Below are positions 9,215 through 17,768 of a DNA stretch of 64,000 nt, in pieces. The position numbers were made by a program, and so were the translations under genes. The notes under the pieces were generated by a model. The model was not told the origin of the DNA, searched no databases, and was given only the letters and a program-made list of their open reading frames with translations. The first letter of the stretch is position 1; every line of letters begins with the position of its first letter. The stretch lies in the NCBI RefSeq assembly GCF_024398035.1, contig NZ_CP073748.1, forward strand, positions 2,021,520 to 2,085,519, given 5' to 3'. Source of the DNA: Kordiimonas sp. SCSIO 12603. GTDB lineage: Bacteria; Pseudomonadota; Alphaproteobacteria; Sphingomonadales; Kordiimonadaceae.

Positions 9215-10150
9215 ATGATGAAAAAAACAGTAAGAATCTTTGTTGCTTCCGTTGGTTTCTTTGCCTTGGCAGCTTGTGCTTCAGGTAATGAGAGTTTTTT
9301 TAAGGGTAACGAGTATGTAGAGCGCGGCTCAGTTGCCGCTGAAACCAGCGACGGTACATTTAATGTATCTTACCTGAAATCACAGAGCAGTGGTCGCAGA
9401 GTAATAATTCTGCACGGAACACCCGGCCAAGCGGCTGATTATTACCGTACTATTCGTAATGCACCCGCGGATATGGAATATGTGGTTGTCGACCGTCCGG
9501 GATACGGTGAAACAACGCCGTATAAGCTTCTAGCCTCTCTTGAGGCACAGGCTGATGCTATTGCGCCGTTACTGATAGAGAAAAATGGCCAGAAGCCAAT
9601 TGTTGTTGGGCATTCCTCTGGCGGCCCGATTGCTGCGATGGTTGCTATTCGTCACGGTAATAAAATAGGCGGGTTGATGCTGGCTGCTGCCTCTATGGAC
9701 CCAGAGTTGGAGCCTGATCCAGTTTTTGTTCAAAAGCTAGGTAATGCACCGGTTGTTTCATGGTTCGTGCCTAAAGATCTGCTTATCCTGAACCGGGAAC
9801 TTTTATCCCTTCCTAAGCAACTTGAAGAAATGAAGAGCAAACTTAGCACGATCACAGCGCCCACTATTATCATGCACGGTACTGCTGATCTGCTCGTTCC
9901 GTACGGTAATGTATCCTATATGGAAAACTATATCTCCAATGCTTCATATCGGGAGACGGTTAAGATTGAAGGTATGGGGCATGAAATTCCCTGGGCGCGG
10001 GAGATAACCTTTGCCAAAGGTATTCGTAAACTGGCTGATGAAGACTATACTATTCCAACTTCTGAAATCAGAATTGACCGCCGCGATTGGGCTTTCACTG
10101 CCGAAACTCGCCGAGAGGTTAGAGATCCCGCCAATAGATCTGAAAAATAG
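9215..10150 (+). CDS. Alpha/beta-hydrolase lipoprotein
   Basis: 311 residues with a lipoprotein signal (lipobox LAAC, Cys about 21), so probably anchored in the cell envelope. The alpha/beta-hydrolase fold is complete: oxyanion segment ILHGTPGQAADYY, nucleophile elbow GHSSGG (about 130-135), acid residue in MHGTADLLVPY, and His in GMGHEIPW. The substrate is unknown. ATG ATG doublet at the start; the first was taken. It follows the catalytically degenerate serine-hydrolase homologue by 7 bases, so the two may act together. Confidence 0.85.
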   Translation: MMKKTVRIFVASVGFFALAACASGNESFFKGNEYVERGSVAAETSDGTFNVSYLKSQSSGRRVIILHGTPGQAADYYRTIRNAPADMEYVVVDRPGYGETTPYKLLASLEAQADAIAPLLIEKNGQKPIVVGHSSGGPIAAMVAIRHGNKIGGLMLAAASMDPELEPDPVFVQKLGNAPVVSWFVPKDLLILNRELLSLPKQLEEMKSKLSTITAPTIIMHGTADLLVPYGNVSYMENYISNASYRETVKIEGMGHEIPWAREITFAKGIRKLADEDYTIPTSEIRIDRRDWAFTAETRREVRDPANRSEK

Positions 10151-10336
10151 AAGCTAATATTAACTTTTATGTTACAGCCTTGATGACCTGTATGGATGGT
10201 TTTATTGGGGCTGTGACAACGTTTTGAGGCTCTCTAATACAGCTTATCCGTTAAGCGGTTTTGTTGACTCCAAACAAATTGTGGAAAACAGCAAGATCAT
10301 AGTAGCCAAGCGGATTTTGATTGCTATAGTCACTGC

Positions 10337-12586
10337 ATGAGTAGTGAACCTAATTTCAGTGAAAACATTGTAGAGGCACCGTTTAGCGATGCCTTGAGCG
10401 AGCGCTATCTAGCGTACGCACTCTCCACGATTATGTCTCGTTCATTGCCTGATGTGCGGGATGGCCTGAAACCAGTACACAGACGCTTGCTTTATGCGAT
10501 GCGCCTTTTGAAGCTGGATCCAAAAACAGGCTACAAAAAATGTGCCCGTGTTGTTGGTGATGTTATCGGTAAATATCACCCGCATGGTGACCAATCTGTT
10601 TATGATGCCCTTGTGCGCTTGGCACAGGATTTCTCTGTTCGTTTCCCACTTGTGGACGGGCAGGGGAACTTCGGTAATATCGACGGCGATAACGCGGCGG
10701 CTATGCGTTATACAGAAGCCCGTCTCACCGAAGTTGCTGCCAAGCTTATGGAAGGGCTTGAGGAAGATGCGGTAGATTTTCGCCCGACATATGACGGTGA
10801 AGACGCAGAGCCTGTTGTTTTCCCTGGTGCATTCCCTAATCTTCTTGCGAATGGTTCCACTGGTATTGCGGTGGGTATGGCAACAAATATTCCGCCCCAT
10901 AATGTTGGTGAGCTTGTGGATGGTATGCAGCGTCTTATTGAAGCGCGCCGTAATCCAGCCATTGAAATTACCACGCGCGATCTTTTGGATAGCATTCAAG
11001 GCCCAGATTTCCCAACGGGTGGGCAGGTTGTTGAGCCCCGCGAAAATATCATTGCAGCTTACGAGCAAGGCAAAGGTAGTTTCCGCCTGAGAGCACGCTG
11101 GGAAAAAGAAGAACTGCCACGCGGCCTTTACCAAATTGTTGTTACAGAGATTCCGTATCAGGTTCAAAAATCAAAATTGATTGAGAAAATAGCTGATCTG
11201 ATTTCTGATAAGAAGCTACCAATCCTTACAGACGTTCGAGATGAATCTGCGGAAGATATTCGTATCGTTCTTGAGCCAAAGAACCGTACGATTGATGAAA
11301 ATATGCTGATGGAAAGCCTCTTCAAGTTGACTGAGCTTGAGGTGCGTTTTTCTCTCAACTTGAATGTCATCGCACTGGATAACCGTCCGAGAGTGCTATC
11401 ACTGAAGGAAACACTAGATAGTTTCCTTGAGCATCAGATTGAAGTTCTTCTGCGCCGTAACAGGTTCCGTCTTGAGAAGATTGAGCGCCGCCTTGAAATT
11501 CTTTCTGGTTATCTGATCGCCTATCTGAACCTAGATGAAGTGATCCGCATTATCCGTTTTGAGGATGATGCAAAAGGTGGCTTGATGAGCACCTTTAAGC
11601 TGACGGAAGTGCAGGCGGAAGCTATCCTTAACATGCGCTTGCGTGCACTTCACAAGCTTGAAGAAGTTGAAATCCGTTCTGAGCATGCGAAGCTTGAAGA
11701 AGAACGTGCTGGTATCTTGGCTCTTATTGAATCTTCAGATTTGCAGTGGATTGCTGTGGGTGAAAAGCTCACTGAGGTCAAAGAAAAATTTGGTCAGTCT
11801 ACCGAGCTTGGTAAGCGGCGCTCTACATTTGGTGAAGCCCCAATTGCTGAGGCCGTACCACTTGAAGCCATGATTGAGAAAGAGCCGATTACGGTTGTTT
11901 GCTCGAAGCGTGGCTGGATCAGAGCACTTAAAGGCCATACGAAGCCAGAGGAAGTCTTGAAATATAAGGATGGGGATGAGGAGCAATTCCGTTTCCATGC
12001 TTATACCACAGATAAAATCTTCCTCTTCGCTACGAACGGTAAGATATACACCATCGGCGGTGATAAGCTGCCGGGCGGACGCGGTAACGGTGAACCTGTT
12101 CGCTTGATGGTGGATATGGACCCGAACGATGAAGTGGTTGCGCTTATTCCTTATGTGCCGGGTGCGAAGATATTTGTAGCTTCCTCTATTGGTAAAGGTT
12201 TTGTTCTGGAAGCAGACCAAGCCGTAGCCATGAAGAAGGGTGGTAAGCAAATCCTGAATTTGCCGGGTGATGCTGTTGCAACCCACTGTTTCACTGTAGT
12301 GGGTGATAGTGTTGCCGTAATTGGCGATAACCGTAAGCTTCTGGTATTTGGCGTGGATGAAATTCCAACCATGAACCGCGGGCAGGGTGTTGCTCTCCAG
12401 CGCTATAAAGATGGCGGTATGTCTGATGTGATGATGTTCCACCGTGAAGAAGGCCTTACATGGCCCATGGGTGGTAGCAGTGATCGCTGGCGTACGGAAA
12501 CAGAGCTTGCTCCTTGGACAGGTAAGCGAGGCAACGCAGGTAGGCTTCCACCGATGGGTTTCCCGAGGAACAATAAGTTCAGATAA
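10337..12586 (+). CDS. parC: DNA topoisomerase IV subunit A
   Basis: 749 residues, the size expected for alphaproteobacterial ParC rather than the longer GyrA. The catalytic Tyr125 lies in [10 protein letters not shown], and the winged-helix segment [14 protein letters not shown] and HPHGD are present. The C-terminal blades are short. At the site equivalent to E. coli ParC Ser80 there is Gln86 ([11 protein letters not shown]), and the Glu84 equivalent is Asp90; these look native and might reduce quinolone sensitivity of topoisomerase IV. The 186 bases upstream contain no clear promoter. A strong terminator follows. Confidence 0.95.
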   Translation: MSSEPNFSENIVEAPFSDALSERYLAYALSTIMSRSLPDVRDGLKPVHRRLLYAMRLLKLDPKTGYKKCARVVGDVIGKYHPHGDQSVYDALVRLAQDFSVRFPLVDGQGNFGNIDGDNAAAMRYTEARLTEVAAKLMEGLEEDAVDFRPTYDGEDAEPVVFPGAFPNLLANGSTGIAVGMATNIPPHNVGELVDGMQRLIEARRNPAIEITTRDLLDSIQGPDFPTGGQVVEPRENIIAAYEQGKGSFRLRARWEKEELPRGLYQIVVTEIPYQVQKSKLIEKIADLISDKKLPILTDVRDESAEDIRIVLEPKNRTIDENMLMESLFKLTELEVRFSLNLNVIALDNRPRVLSLKETLDSFLEHQIEVLLRRNRFRLEKIERRLEILSGYLIAYLNLDEVIRIIRFEDDAKGGLMSTFKLTEVQAEAILNMRLRALHKLEEVEIRSEHAKLEEERAGILALIESSDLQWIAVGEKLTEVKEKFGQSTELGKRRSTFGEAPIAEAVPLEAMIEKEPITVVCSKRGWIRALKGHTKPEEVLKYKDGDEEQFRFHAYTTDKIFLFATNGKIYTIGGDKLPGGRGNGEPVRLMVDMDPNDEVVALIPYVPGAKIFVASSIGKGFVLEADQAVAMKKGGKQILNLPGDAVATHCFTVVGDSVAVIGDNRKLLVFGVDEIPTMNRGQGVALQRYKDGGMSDVMMFHREEGLTWPMGGSSDRWRTETELAPWTGKRGNAGRLPPMGFPRNNKFR

Positions 12587-12590
12587 AATA

Positions 12591-12618
12591 AAGGCCGGAG
12601 AATACTCCGGCCTTTTTT
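12591..12618. terminator. Terminator between parC and the VOC gene
   Basis: Perfect 10-bp stem AAGGCCGGAG / CTCCGGCCTT with an AATA loop, followed by T on the plus strand; A residues before it give a T run on the minus strand too. It probably serves parC and the convergent VOC gene. Confidence 0.92.
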
Positions 12619-12657
12619 ATTGGCTCCTACCATATGGGTAAGGAATAAATGTGGGAA

Positions 12658-13050
12658 TTAGCCCTGAGGAGCCATGCAGAATGCATTTAGCTTGTTGCCG
12701 TCCAGATCACGGAAATATGCTGCATAGAAGCCCATGGATGGATCTCCGCGGAAGCCTGGCTCGCCTTCACATTTACCGCCTTTAGCGATGGCTTTATTGT
12801 AAACAGCGGCAACTTGATCCTGATCCTTGGCAAGAAGAGCAATCATCACGCCGTTGCCGACACTTGCGGCGTTACCGTCAAACGGTTTTGTAATGGAAAA
12901 ACCAGGTGAACCAGTTGGGTCACCAGAACCCCACACGATGAAACCATCAAATTCCATCGTGCGTTTTGCACCTAGCTCAGCAAGAACTGAATCGTAAAAA
13001 GCGGCACTCTTATCGAGATCGTTTGCACCTACTGTCGTATAGCCAATCAT
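12658..13050 (-). CDS. VOC-family (glyoxalase/bleomycin resistance-like) protein
   Basis: 130 residues in the single-module vicinal-oxygen-chelate fold: MIGYTTVGANDLDKSAAFYD opens it and FRDLDGNKLNAFC, with the characteristic DPDGN-like turn, closes it. Members are glyoxalases, dioxygenases or binding proteins; the substrate here cannot be told. A GAGGGAG ribosome site precedes the ATG. Confidence 0.88.
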   Translation of the reverse strand: MIGYTTVGANDLDKSAAFYDSVLAELGAKRTMEFDGFIVWGSGDPTGSPGFSITKPFDGNAASVGNGVMIALLAKDQDQVAAVYNKAIAKGGKCEGEPGFRGDPSMGFYAAYFRDLDGNKLNAFCMAPQG

Positions 13051-13165
13051 TTAAATACTCCCTCATGTATGTAAGTAATGCGCTTACTATAACGGAGTAT
13101 ATGCCAAAAATTGTCAGCAGGCTTCTTTAATCTCTTGAATAGCAATTATTCAGGATTGAATAGGG

Positions 13166-13606
13166 CTAAGAAACGCCATTTTCTGCAAGGAAGGCTGTAA
13201 TTTTATCACCTGTTACAAGGCCAGCAGCTCGTGCTTTCTCTTTTCCGTTTTCAAAAAGAATAAGCAATCCTGTACCGTGAAGATTGTGGGCCTGTCTGAA
13301 AGCTTCATTTGTATCAAAATCAACACGAATAGCGCGGATTTTTGGTGCTTTCCCTTCCTCAACTAAGCCTTCAAATGCTTTATGCTGCAGGAGGCATGTT
13401 GGGCACCATGATGCATAGACTTCAACGAGAAGCGGTTCACCACGTTCTTGAAGCTGTTCAAAGCGTGTTGGTTCATATTCTTCCCAGCCAGCTAGGATAG
13501 GGTCATCCGGGCGCAGGTTCATATAAATCAGGTTACCAAACAGCATCACCGCAATAACGCCAGTAACACCTAAACTCGCAATAATTTTCTTCATTGAAAT
13601 CTTCAT
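13166..13606 (-). CDS. Exported or membrane-anchored thioredoxin-like protein
   Basis: About 146 residues. A hydrophobic N-terminal segment (IIASLGVTGVIAVMLFGNLI) acts as export signal or anchor, followed by a thioredoxin fold with active site ASWCPTC. CPTC suggests a periplasmic thiol-disulfide role. I chose the ATG at 13606; a further ATG at 13594 and an upstream one at 13642 are also in frame. It ends the run of minus-strand genes that starts with the TRAP operon, but whether it shares their transcript is unclear because an inverted repeat lies just before it. Confidence 0.78.
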   Translation of the reverse strand: MKISMKKIIASLGVTGVIAVMLFGNLIYMNLRPDDPILAGWEEYEPTRFEQLQERGEPLLVEVYASWCPTCLLQHKAFEGLVEEGKAPKIRAIRVDFDTNEAFRQAHNLHGTGLLILFENGKEKARAAGLVTGDKITAFLAENGVS

Positions 13607-13608
13607 AC

Positions 13609-13644
13609 ATTTGCACCTAAGGCCTAAGGCTCTTTGGTGCAAAT
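13609..13644. promoter_or_regulatory. Inverted repeat upstream of the thioredoxin-like gene
   Basis: ATTTGCACC (13609-13617) and GGTGCAAAT (13636-13644) are perfect 9-base inverted arms 18 bases apart, with a CCTAAGG tandem repeat between them. It sits over the start region of the thioredoxin-like gene and could be an operator or leader hairpin. Confidence 0.4.
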
Positions 13645-13665
13645 GAAACGTTTGTGAAGAAAGCG

Positions 13666-15246
13666 CTAAAACAGTTGCTCAGGCAGCCATGTAACGGTTT
13701 CAGGGAAAGCTGCAATCAACGCCAAGGCAAGTATCTGGATGATAACAAAGGGTATCACGCCTTTGTAAATCGCTGATGTTGGTACAGTTTCTGGCACCAC
13801 GCCACGAAGGTAGAACAGCGCAAATCCGAATGGCGGTGTAAGGAAACTGGTTTGAAGATTCATAGCCATCAAAACACCTAGCCAGATAGGACCATATGTA
13901 CCGTCCATAGCAAGAAGAGCAGGTGCAACCACAGGAACCACAACAAAAGTGATTTCAATGAAATCAAGGAAGAACCCTAATACGAACATCAAAACCATTA
14001 CCAACAGAATAGCAGTAAATTGCCCACCAGGTAGGTTATGGAGCATACCTTCAATGATATCATCACCACCAAGCCCACGGAACACGAGTGCGAATAGCGA
14101 TGCTCCAATAAGGATGGCGTAAATCATCGTAGATATACGCACGGTGGATAGCATTACCTCATTCAGGATATTACTTTTATATGTTTTCCATAAAGCACGG
14201 GCAAGGCAGATGAAAAACGCTGCTGTTAGAATAATTGCTGCCCAGAATGCAATTACATCACTGGTTGGGACAATTTCTCTCGACTGACGTAGATCAAACT
14301 GGCTGGCGATGAAGAGCAGGGAAAGTAGAGCTGCAACCGCAACAAAGACAAACCTTCTTGTACCAGTATCCAAACGTGCAGCGCCTAGTAGGATAGCACC
14401 AATAGCCCCTACAGATGCAGCTTCTGTTGGTGTGGCAATGCCTGATAGAATTGAACCTAATACTGCAACAATCAGCACCAGTGGCGGTAGAAGTGCGATA
14501 AGAAGTTTGCCGTAAAACGCTTTATCTAGTGCTTCGCCTTCTTCACGAGGGATAGCAGGGCTGCTATCCGGTTTCAGAATAGCGATAACAACCTGATAAA
14601 GAATATAGAGACCAACGAGCACAAGGCCGGGCAAAAGCGCACCGGCAAACAGTTCACCTGCACTCATCGGAGTGGGAGAGAACACACCTTTATTCAACTG
14701 CGCTTGCTGCCATGCTGAAGAGAGTACGTCCGCTAACAGGATGAGCACAATAGATGGTGGGATAATTTGCCCAAGTGTGCCTGCTGCTGCGATAGAACCT
14801 GTAGCTAGCGATGTATCATATCCTCGGCGCATCATGGTAGGCAGTGATAGAAGCCCCATTGTAACAACGGTTGCTCCCACGATACCTGTGGATGCGGCGA
14901 GTAGTGCGCCAACAATGGTTACAGAAATACCCAAACCACCCCTGAGCGGGCCAAACAGGCGCCCCATATTTTCAAGTAGGTCTTCCGCAACGTTGGATTT
15001 CTCCAGCATTACACCCATGCTTACAAACAGGGGGATAGCAAACAGCAGTTCGTTCCTGATCACATTACTGAACAGGCGGTTGGGCAGGATTTCAAGAAAA
15101 GTAAAATCCAGTGTACCTGTAGCCATGCCAATAAGGCCAAACAACAAGCCGGTACCGCCAAGTGTGAAAGCAACAGGAAAGCCTGAAAGAAGAAACCCAA
15201 CCAGCGTTATAAACATACTGATGGTAAGAATAAGGGACATATCCAT
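13666..15246 (-). CDS. dctM: TRAP transporter large permease subunit
   Basis: 526 residues, highly hydrophobic, with the many-helix DctM architecture. Seen motifs: GFPVAFTLGGTGLLFG near the N-terminus, TLGQIIPPSIVLILLAD in the middle, FLDFIEITFVVVPVVAP and LTPPFGFALFYLRGV near the end. It is longer than the typical 425-residue DctM because of an extra loop and helices in the middle, as in the TRAP subgroup associated with 2-oxoacid or lactate binding proteins. Sodium-driven uptake across the inner membrane. Overlaps dctQ by 1 base. Confidence 0.93.
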   Translation of the reverse strand: MDMSLILTISMFITLVGFLLSGFPVAFTLGGTGLLFGLIGMATGTLDFTFLEILPNRLFSNVIRNELLFAIPLFVSMGVMLEKSNVAEDLLENMGRLFGPLRGGLGISVTIVGALLAASTGIVGATVVTMGLLSLPTMMRRGYDTSLATGSIAAAGTLGQIIPPSIVLILLADVLSSAWQQAQLNKGVFSPTPMSAGELFAGALLPGLVLVGLYILYQVVIAILKPDSSPAIPREEGEALDKAFYGKLLIALLPPLVLIVAVLGSILSGIATPTEAASVGAIGAILLGAARLDTGTRRFVFVAVAALLSLLFIASQFDLRQSREIVPTSDVIAFWAAIILTAAFFICLARALWKTYKSNILNEVMLSTVRISTMIYAILIGASLFALVFRGLGGDDIIEGMLHNLPGGQFTAILLVMVLMFVLGFFLDFIEITFVVVPVVAPALLAMDGTYGPIWLGVLMAMNLQTSFLTPPFGFALFYLRGVVPETVPTSAIYKGVIPFVIIQILALALIAAFPETVTWLPEQLF

Positions 15247-15746
15247 TAGCTAGCCCTCATTTGCTTGAAGCTTCTGATCGCATCCGCAATGCCGTGAAGG
15301 GTCATGGTAAGGGCAAATAATAAGAGTGTTGTTTTAAGAATATACACAAAAGGCAGACCGCTCGATTCCACACTGGTTTCCAGAATGCGCCAGCTATCAA
15401 GCACATAAGGCACGCCGGCAATCCACATGAGTGTAAGGAATGGGAACAAAAGGAATAAGGTGCCGAAGAAGTTCACTTTGGCTTTGCCTTGATCACTGAA
15501 TTTGCTGAAAAATAGGTCTACACGCACATGCTCGTTTTTAAGAGCTGTATATCCAGCACCGCCAAGGAACATAACGGCGTTTATATACTGCAGGCTTTCC
15601 TGTAACTGAATGCTGCCAGATGAGAATACATAAACAAGCAGTACTACTGCGAACTGTACGAGTACTAATAAAAGCGGAAGAACGGCCAACATTTGGCCGC
15701 TCTTTTCTAAAATCCCATCAATAAGGGTAACAACACGGTCGAGCAT
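15246..15746 (-). CDS. dctQ: TRAP transporter small permease subunit
   Basis: 166 residues with four hydrophobic helices in the DctQ pattern, including VLLVYVFSSGSIQLQESLQY and ENEHVRV-like KNEHVRVDLFFSKFSD. It pairs with DctM to form the membrane part of the transporter. It is 5 bases from dctP and overlaps dctM, so the three subunits form one operon. Confidence 0.92.
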   Translation of the reverse strand: MLDRVVTLIDGILEKSGQMLAVLPLLLVLVQFAVVLLVYVFSSGSIQLQESLQYINAVMFLGGAGYTALKNEHVRVDLFFSKFSDQGKAKVNFFGTLFLLFPFLTLMWIAGVPYVLDSWRILETSVESSGLPFVYILKTTLLLFALTMTLHGIADAIRSFKQMRAS

Positions 15747-15751
15747 AATGA

Positions 15752-16921
15752 TTATGTATCTAGGAGCCCACGTGCGTGAACGAAGGCTTGTTCCCCAATT
15801 TCACCCCACTGCATACCCGATGTACGGGATTCGCTAAAGCTTTTGAATACTTTCTGCGAAAGCTCATCCGTGTTCGCGGCATCTGCAATCACCTCAGCGG
15901 ATACTTCAGCTAAGCGCTTAAGAATAGTATCGTCAAAACGCTTCAATTCTACACCGTGATCATTAATGAGTGTATTAAGAGCACGGGCGTTATTCGCGTT
16001 AAATTCAGCGTGCATCATATCGTTTTCTGCCATAGAGGCGGAGCGAATGATTTCTTGCTCGCGAGGGCTCATATCTTCCCAAAGTTCTTTATTCAGACCC
16101 ATGCTAAGCGTTGTGCCCGGTTCATGAATACCTGGATAATAGTATTTTTTCACAATGGTATGGAAACCAAAGGCCAGATCGTTCCATGGACCGACCCATT
16201 CGGTAGCGTCAATATTGCCCTGGCTAAGTGCTTGAAAGATTTCGCCACCTTGTTTGGTAACAGGAGTGGCGCCAATACGTTTCATTACCTCACCGCCGAG
16301 GCCGGGCATACGGATACGCAAGCCTTGGAAATCTTCAATACTATTGATGTCTTTGTTGAACCAGCCACCCATTTGGGTGCTGCTGTTACCAGCTGCAAAC
16401 GGTTTGATGTTGAAGCCGCCGGAAAGTTCATCCCATAGTTCCTGGCCACCACCAAATTGAATCCAGGCATTCATTTCGTTTGCTGTCATACCCATTGGAA
16501 CAGCTGCGAAGAAGTTGAAAGCAGGGGATTTGCCTTGCCAGTAATATTCCGCGGCGTGATACATATCAGCCTTGCCCTGGCTTACAGCATCAAAACATTC
16601 AAGCGCACCTACAAGTTCACCTGCAGCATATAGTTTAACTTTAATAGCACCATCAGAGAGTGCCTCGATACGTTTTGCCAAACGATCAGCGCCAGTGCCG
16701 AGACCGGGGAAGTTCTTAGGCCAGCTGGTTACCATTTTCAGGTTACGTTTTTTGCCAACAATTGCTGGCGCGCCATCTGCTGTTGTGGTTGTTCCGCCAT
16801 CACAGGCTGCAATAATTGCAGCAGCACCTGCAACACCTGCGCCGCGCAATAATGCTCTGCGACCAAGGTCTGTTGCTTTGCCTTTATTTTCTGTGGCTTC
16901 TGAAGCGGCCTTTTTACGCAC
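15752..16921 (-). CDS. dctP: TRAP transporter substrate-binding protein (TakP-like), Tat signal
   Basis: 389 residues from the GTG at 16921, which has GGGGAAGAG upstream; a longer frame to 16984 is less likely. The N-terminus has a twin-arginine signal, GRRALLRGAGVAGAAAIIAAC, in which the final IAAC could serve as a lipobox. The mature part resembles TakP-type binding proteins: KMVTSWPKNFPGLGTGADRL, EYYWQGKSPAFNFFAAVPMG, and NIDATEWVGPWNDLAFGF. That group binds small 2-oxoacids or lactate; the ligand here is inferred only. First gene of the dctPQM operon. Confidence 0.9.
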   Translation of the reverse strand: MRKKAASEATENKGKATDLGRRALLRGAGVAGAAAIIAACDGGTTTTADGAPAIVGKKRNLKMVTSWPKNFPGLGTGADRLAKRIEALSDGAIKVKLYAAGELVGALECFDAVSQGKADMYHAAEYYWQGKSPAFNFFAAVPMGMTANEMNAWIQFGGGQELWDELSGGFNIKPFAAGNSSTQMGGWFNKDINSIEDFQGLRIRMPGLGGEVMKRIGATPVTKQGGEIFQALSQGNIDATEWVGPWNDLAFGFHTIVKKYYYPGIHEPGTTLSMGLNKELWEDMSPREQEIIRSASMAENDMMHAEFNANNARALNTLINDHGVELKRFDDTILKRLAEVSAEVIADAANTDELSQKVFKSFSESRTSGMQWGEIGEQAFVHARGLLDT

Positions 16922-17009
16922 TGTCTCTTCCCCTTTATCCCTTACTGGCGAATCTGATTCGCTGCCCGATAGTATAAGCAGCAACTATAAGGGAGCAAGC
17001 TTTCAGAGC

Positions 17010-17747
17010 TTATTTTATGGGTTTGTTCTCGGTATTTTGATACCAGCCGTTCGGACCAAGCTTTTCCAAAGGTTGGAAGCGGGCTTTATAGCGCATCTTT
17101 TGGCTACCTTCGACCCAATACCCAAGGTAAACGTAAGGCCGTTTAGCCGCTTGAGCGCGATTGATATGATCAAGGATCATATAAGTGCCAAGGCTACGTT
17201 TTTCTTCTGAAATGTCGAAGAAACTATAGATCATGGAAAGCCCATCACTGAGTTCGTCAGAAAGAGCCACAGCCATCAAATGCCCATCTATAGCTCTGCG
17301 GTATTCGATAAGAACTGTCGTAACCGGGCTGGTTTCCACCATATCTTTGAATTCCATGAAGGACATACCCGCCATGGTGCCATCTTGGTGGCGTGTATTC
17401 AAATACTGTTGCAGCAGAGCAAATTGTTCTTCTGTAACGAGAGGTGGCCTGATTTCACTGATTAGGTCACTATTGGTCTTAACAAGCCGTTTTTGCGATT
17501 TACGGATTTCAAACTCATCCGTGCGAACTCTTACTGAAATACATTCCGAACAAGCTTCGCAGGCAGGGCGATAAACAACTGATTGGCTACGCCGGAAACC
17601 AACTTTCCCAAGTGCTTCAGAAAGAGCAGGAGCATCAGGTCCTCTAAGTTCAGTGAAAACCTTCCGTTCAACTTTGCCTTCCAAATACGGGCAGGGTGAC
17701 GGTGCCGTCACGTAGAATTTTGGAAATTGCAAGCCCTGATCGGTCAT
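17010..17747 (-). CDS. bpt: Aminoacyl-tRNA--protein transferase (Bpt/Ate family)
   Basis: 245 residues. FPKFYVTAPSPCPYLEGKVE at the N-terminus, RPACEACSECISVRV, and the C-terminal GNAT-like part with GTYMILDHINRA and YVYLGYWVEGSQKMRYKA are characteristic. The enzyme attaches an amino acid from charged tRNA (leucine in Bpt) to N-terminal acidic residues, marking proteins for degradation by the N-degron pathway. Specificity for Leu versus Arg cannot be read from sequence alone. Confidence 0.92.
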   Translation of the reverse strand: MTDQGLQFPKFYVTAPSPCPYLEGKVERKVFTELRGPDAPALSEALGKVGFRRSQSVVYRPACEACSECISVRVRTDEFEIRKSQKRLVKTNSDLISEIRPPLVTEEQFALLQQYLNTRHQDGTMAGMSFMEFKDMVETSPVTTVLIEYRRAIDGHLMAVALSDELSDGLSMIYSFFDISEEKRSLGTYMILDHINRAQAAKRPYVYLGYWVEGSQKMRYKARFQPLEKLGPNGWYQNTENKPIK

Positions 17748-17768
17748 TGATGGTCCGTTTGATCTTAA

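Noticed and set aside
13166-17747. One operon from bpt through the TRAP genes to the thioredoxin-like gene
   Set aside because: dctP, dctQ and dctM are clearly coupled, but the 88-base gap to bpt and the inverted repeat before the thioredoxin-like gene do not support one transcript.
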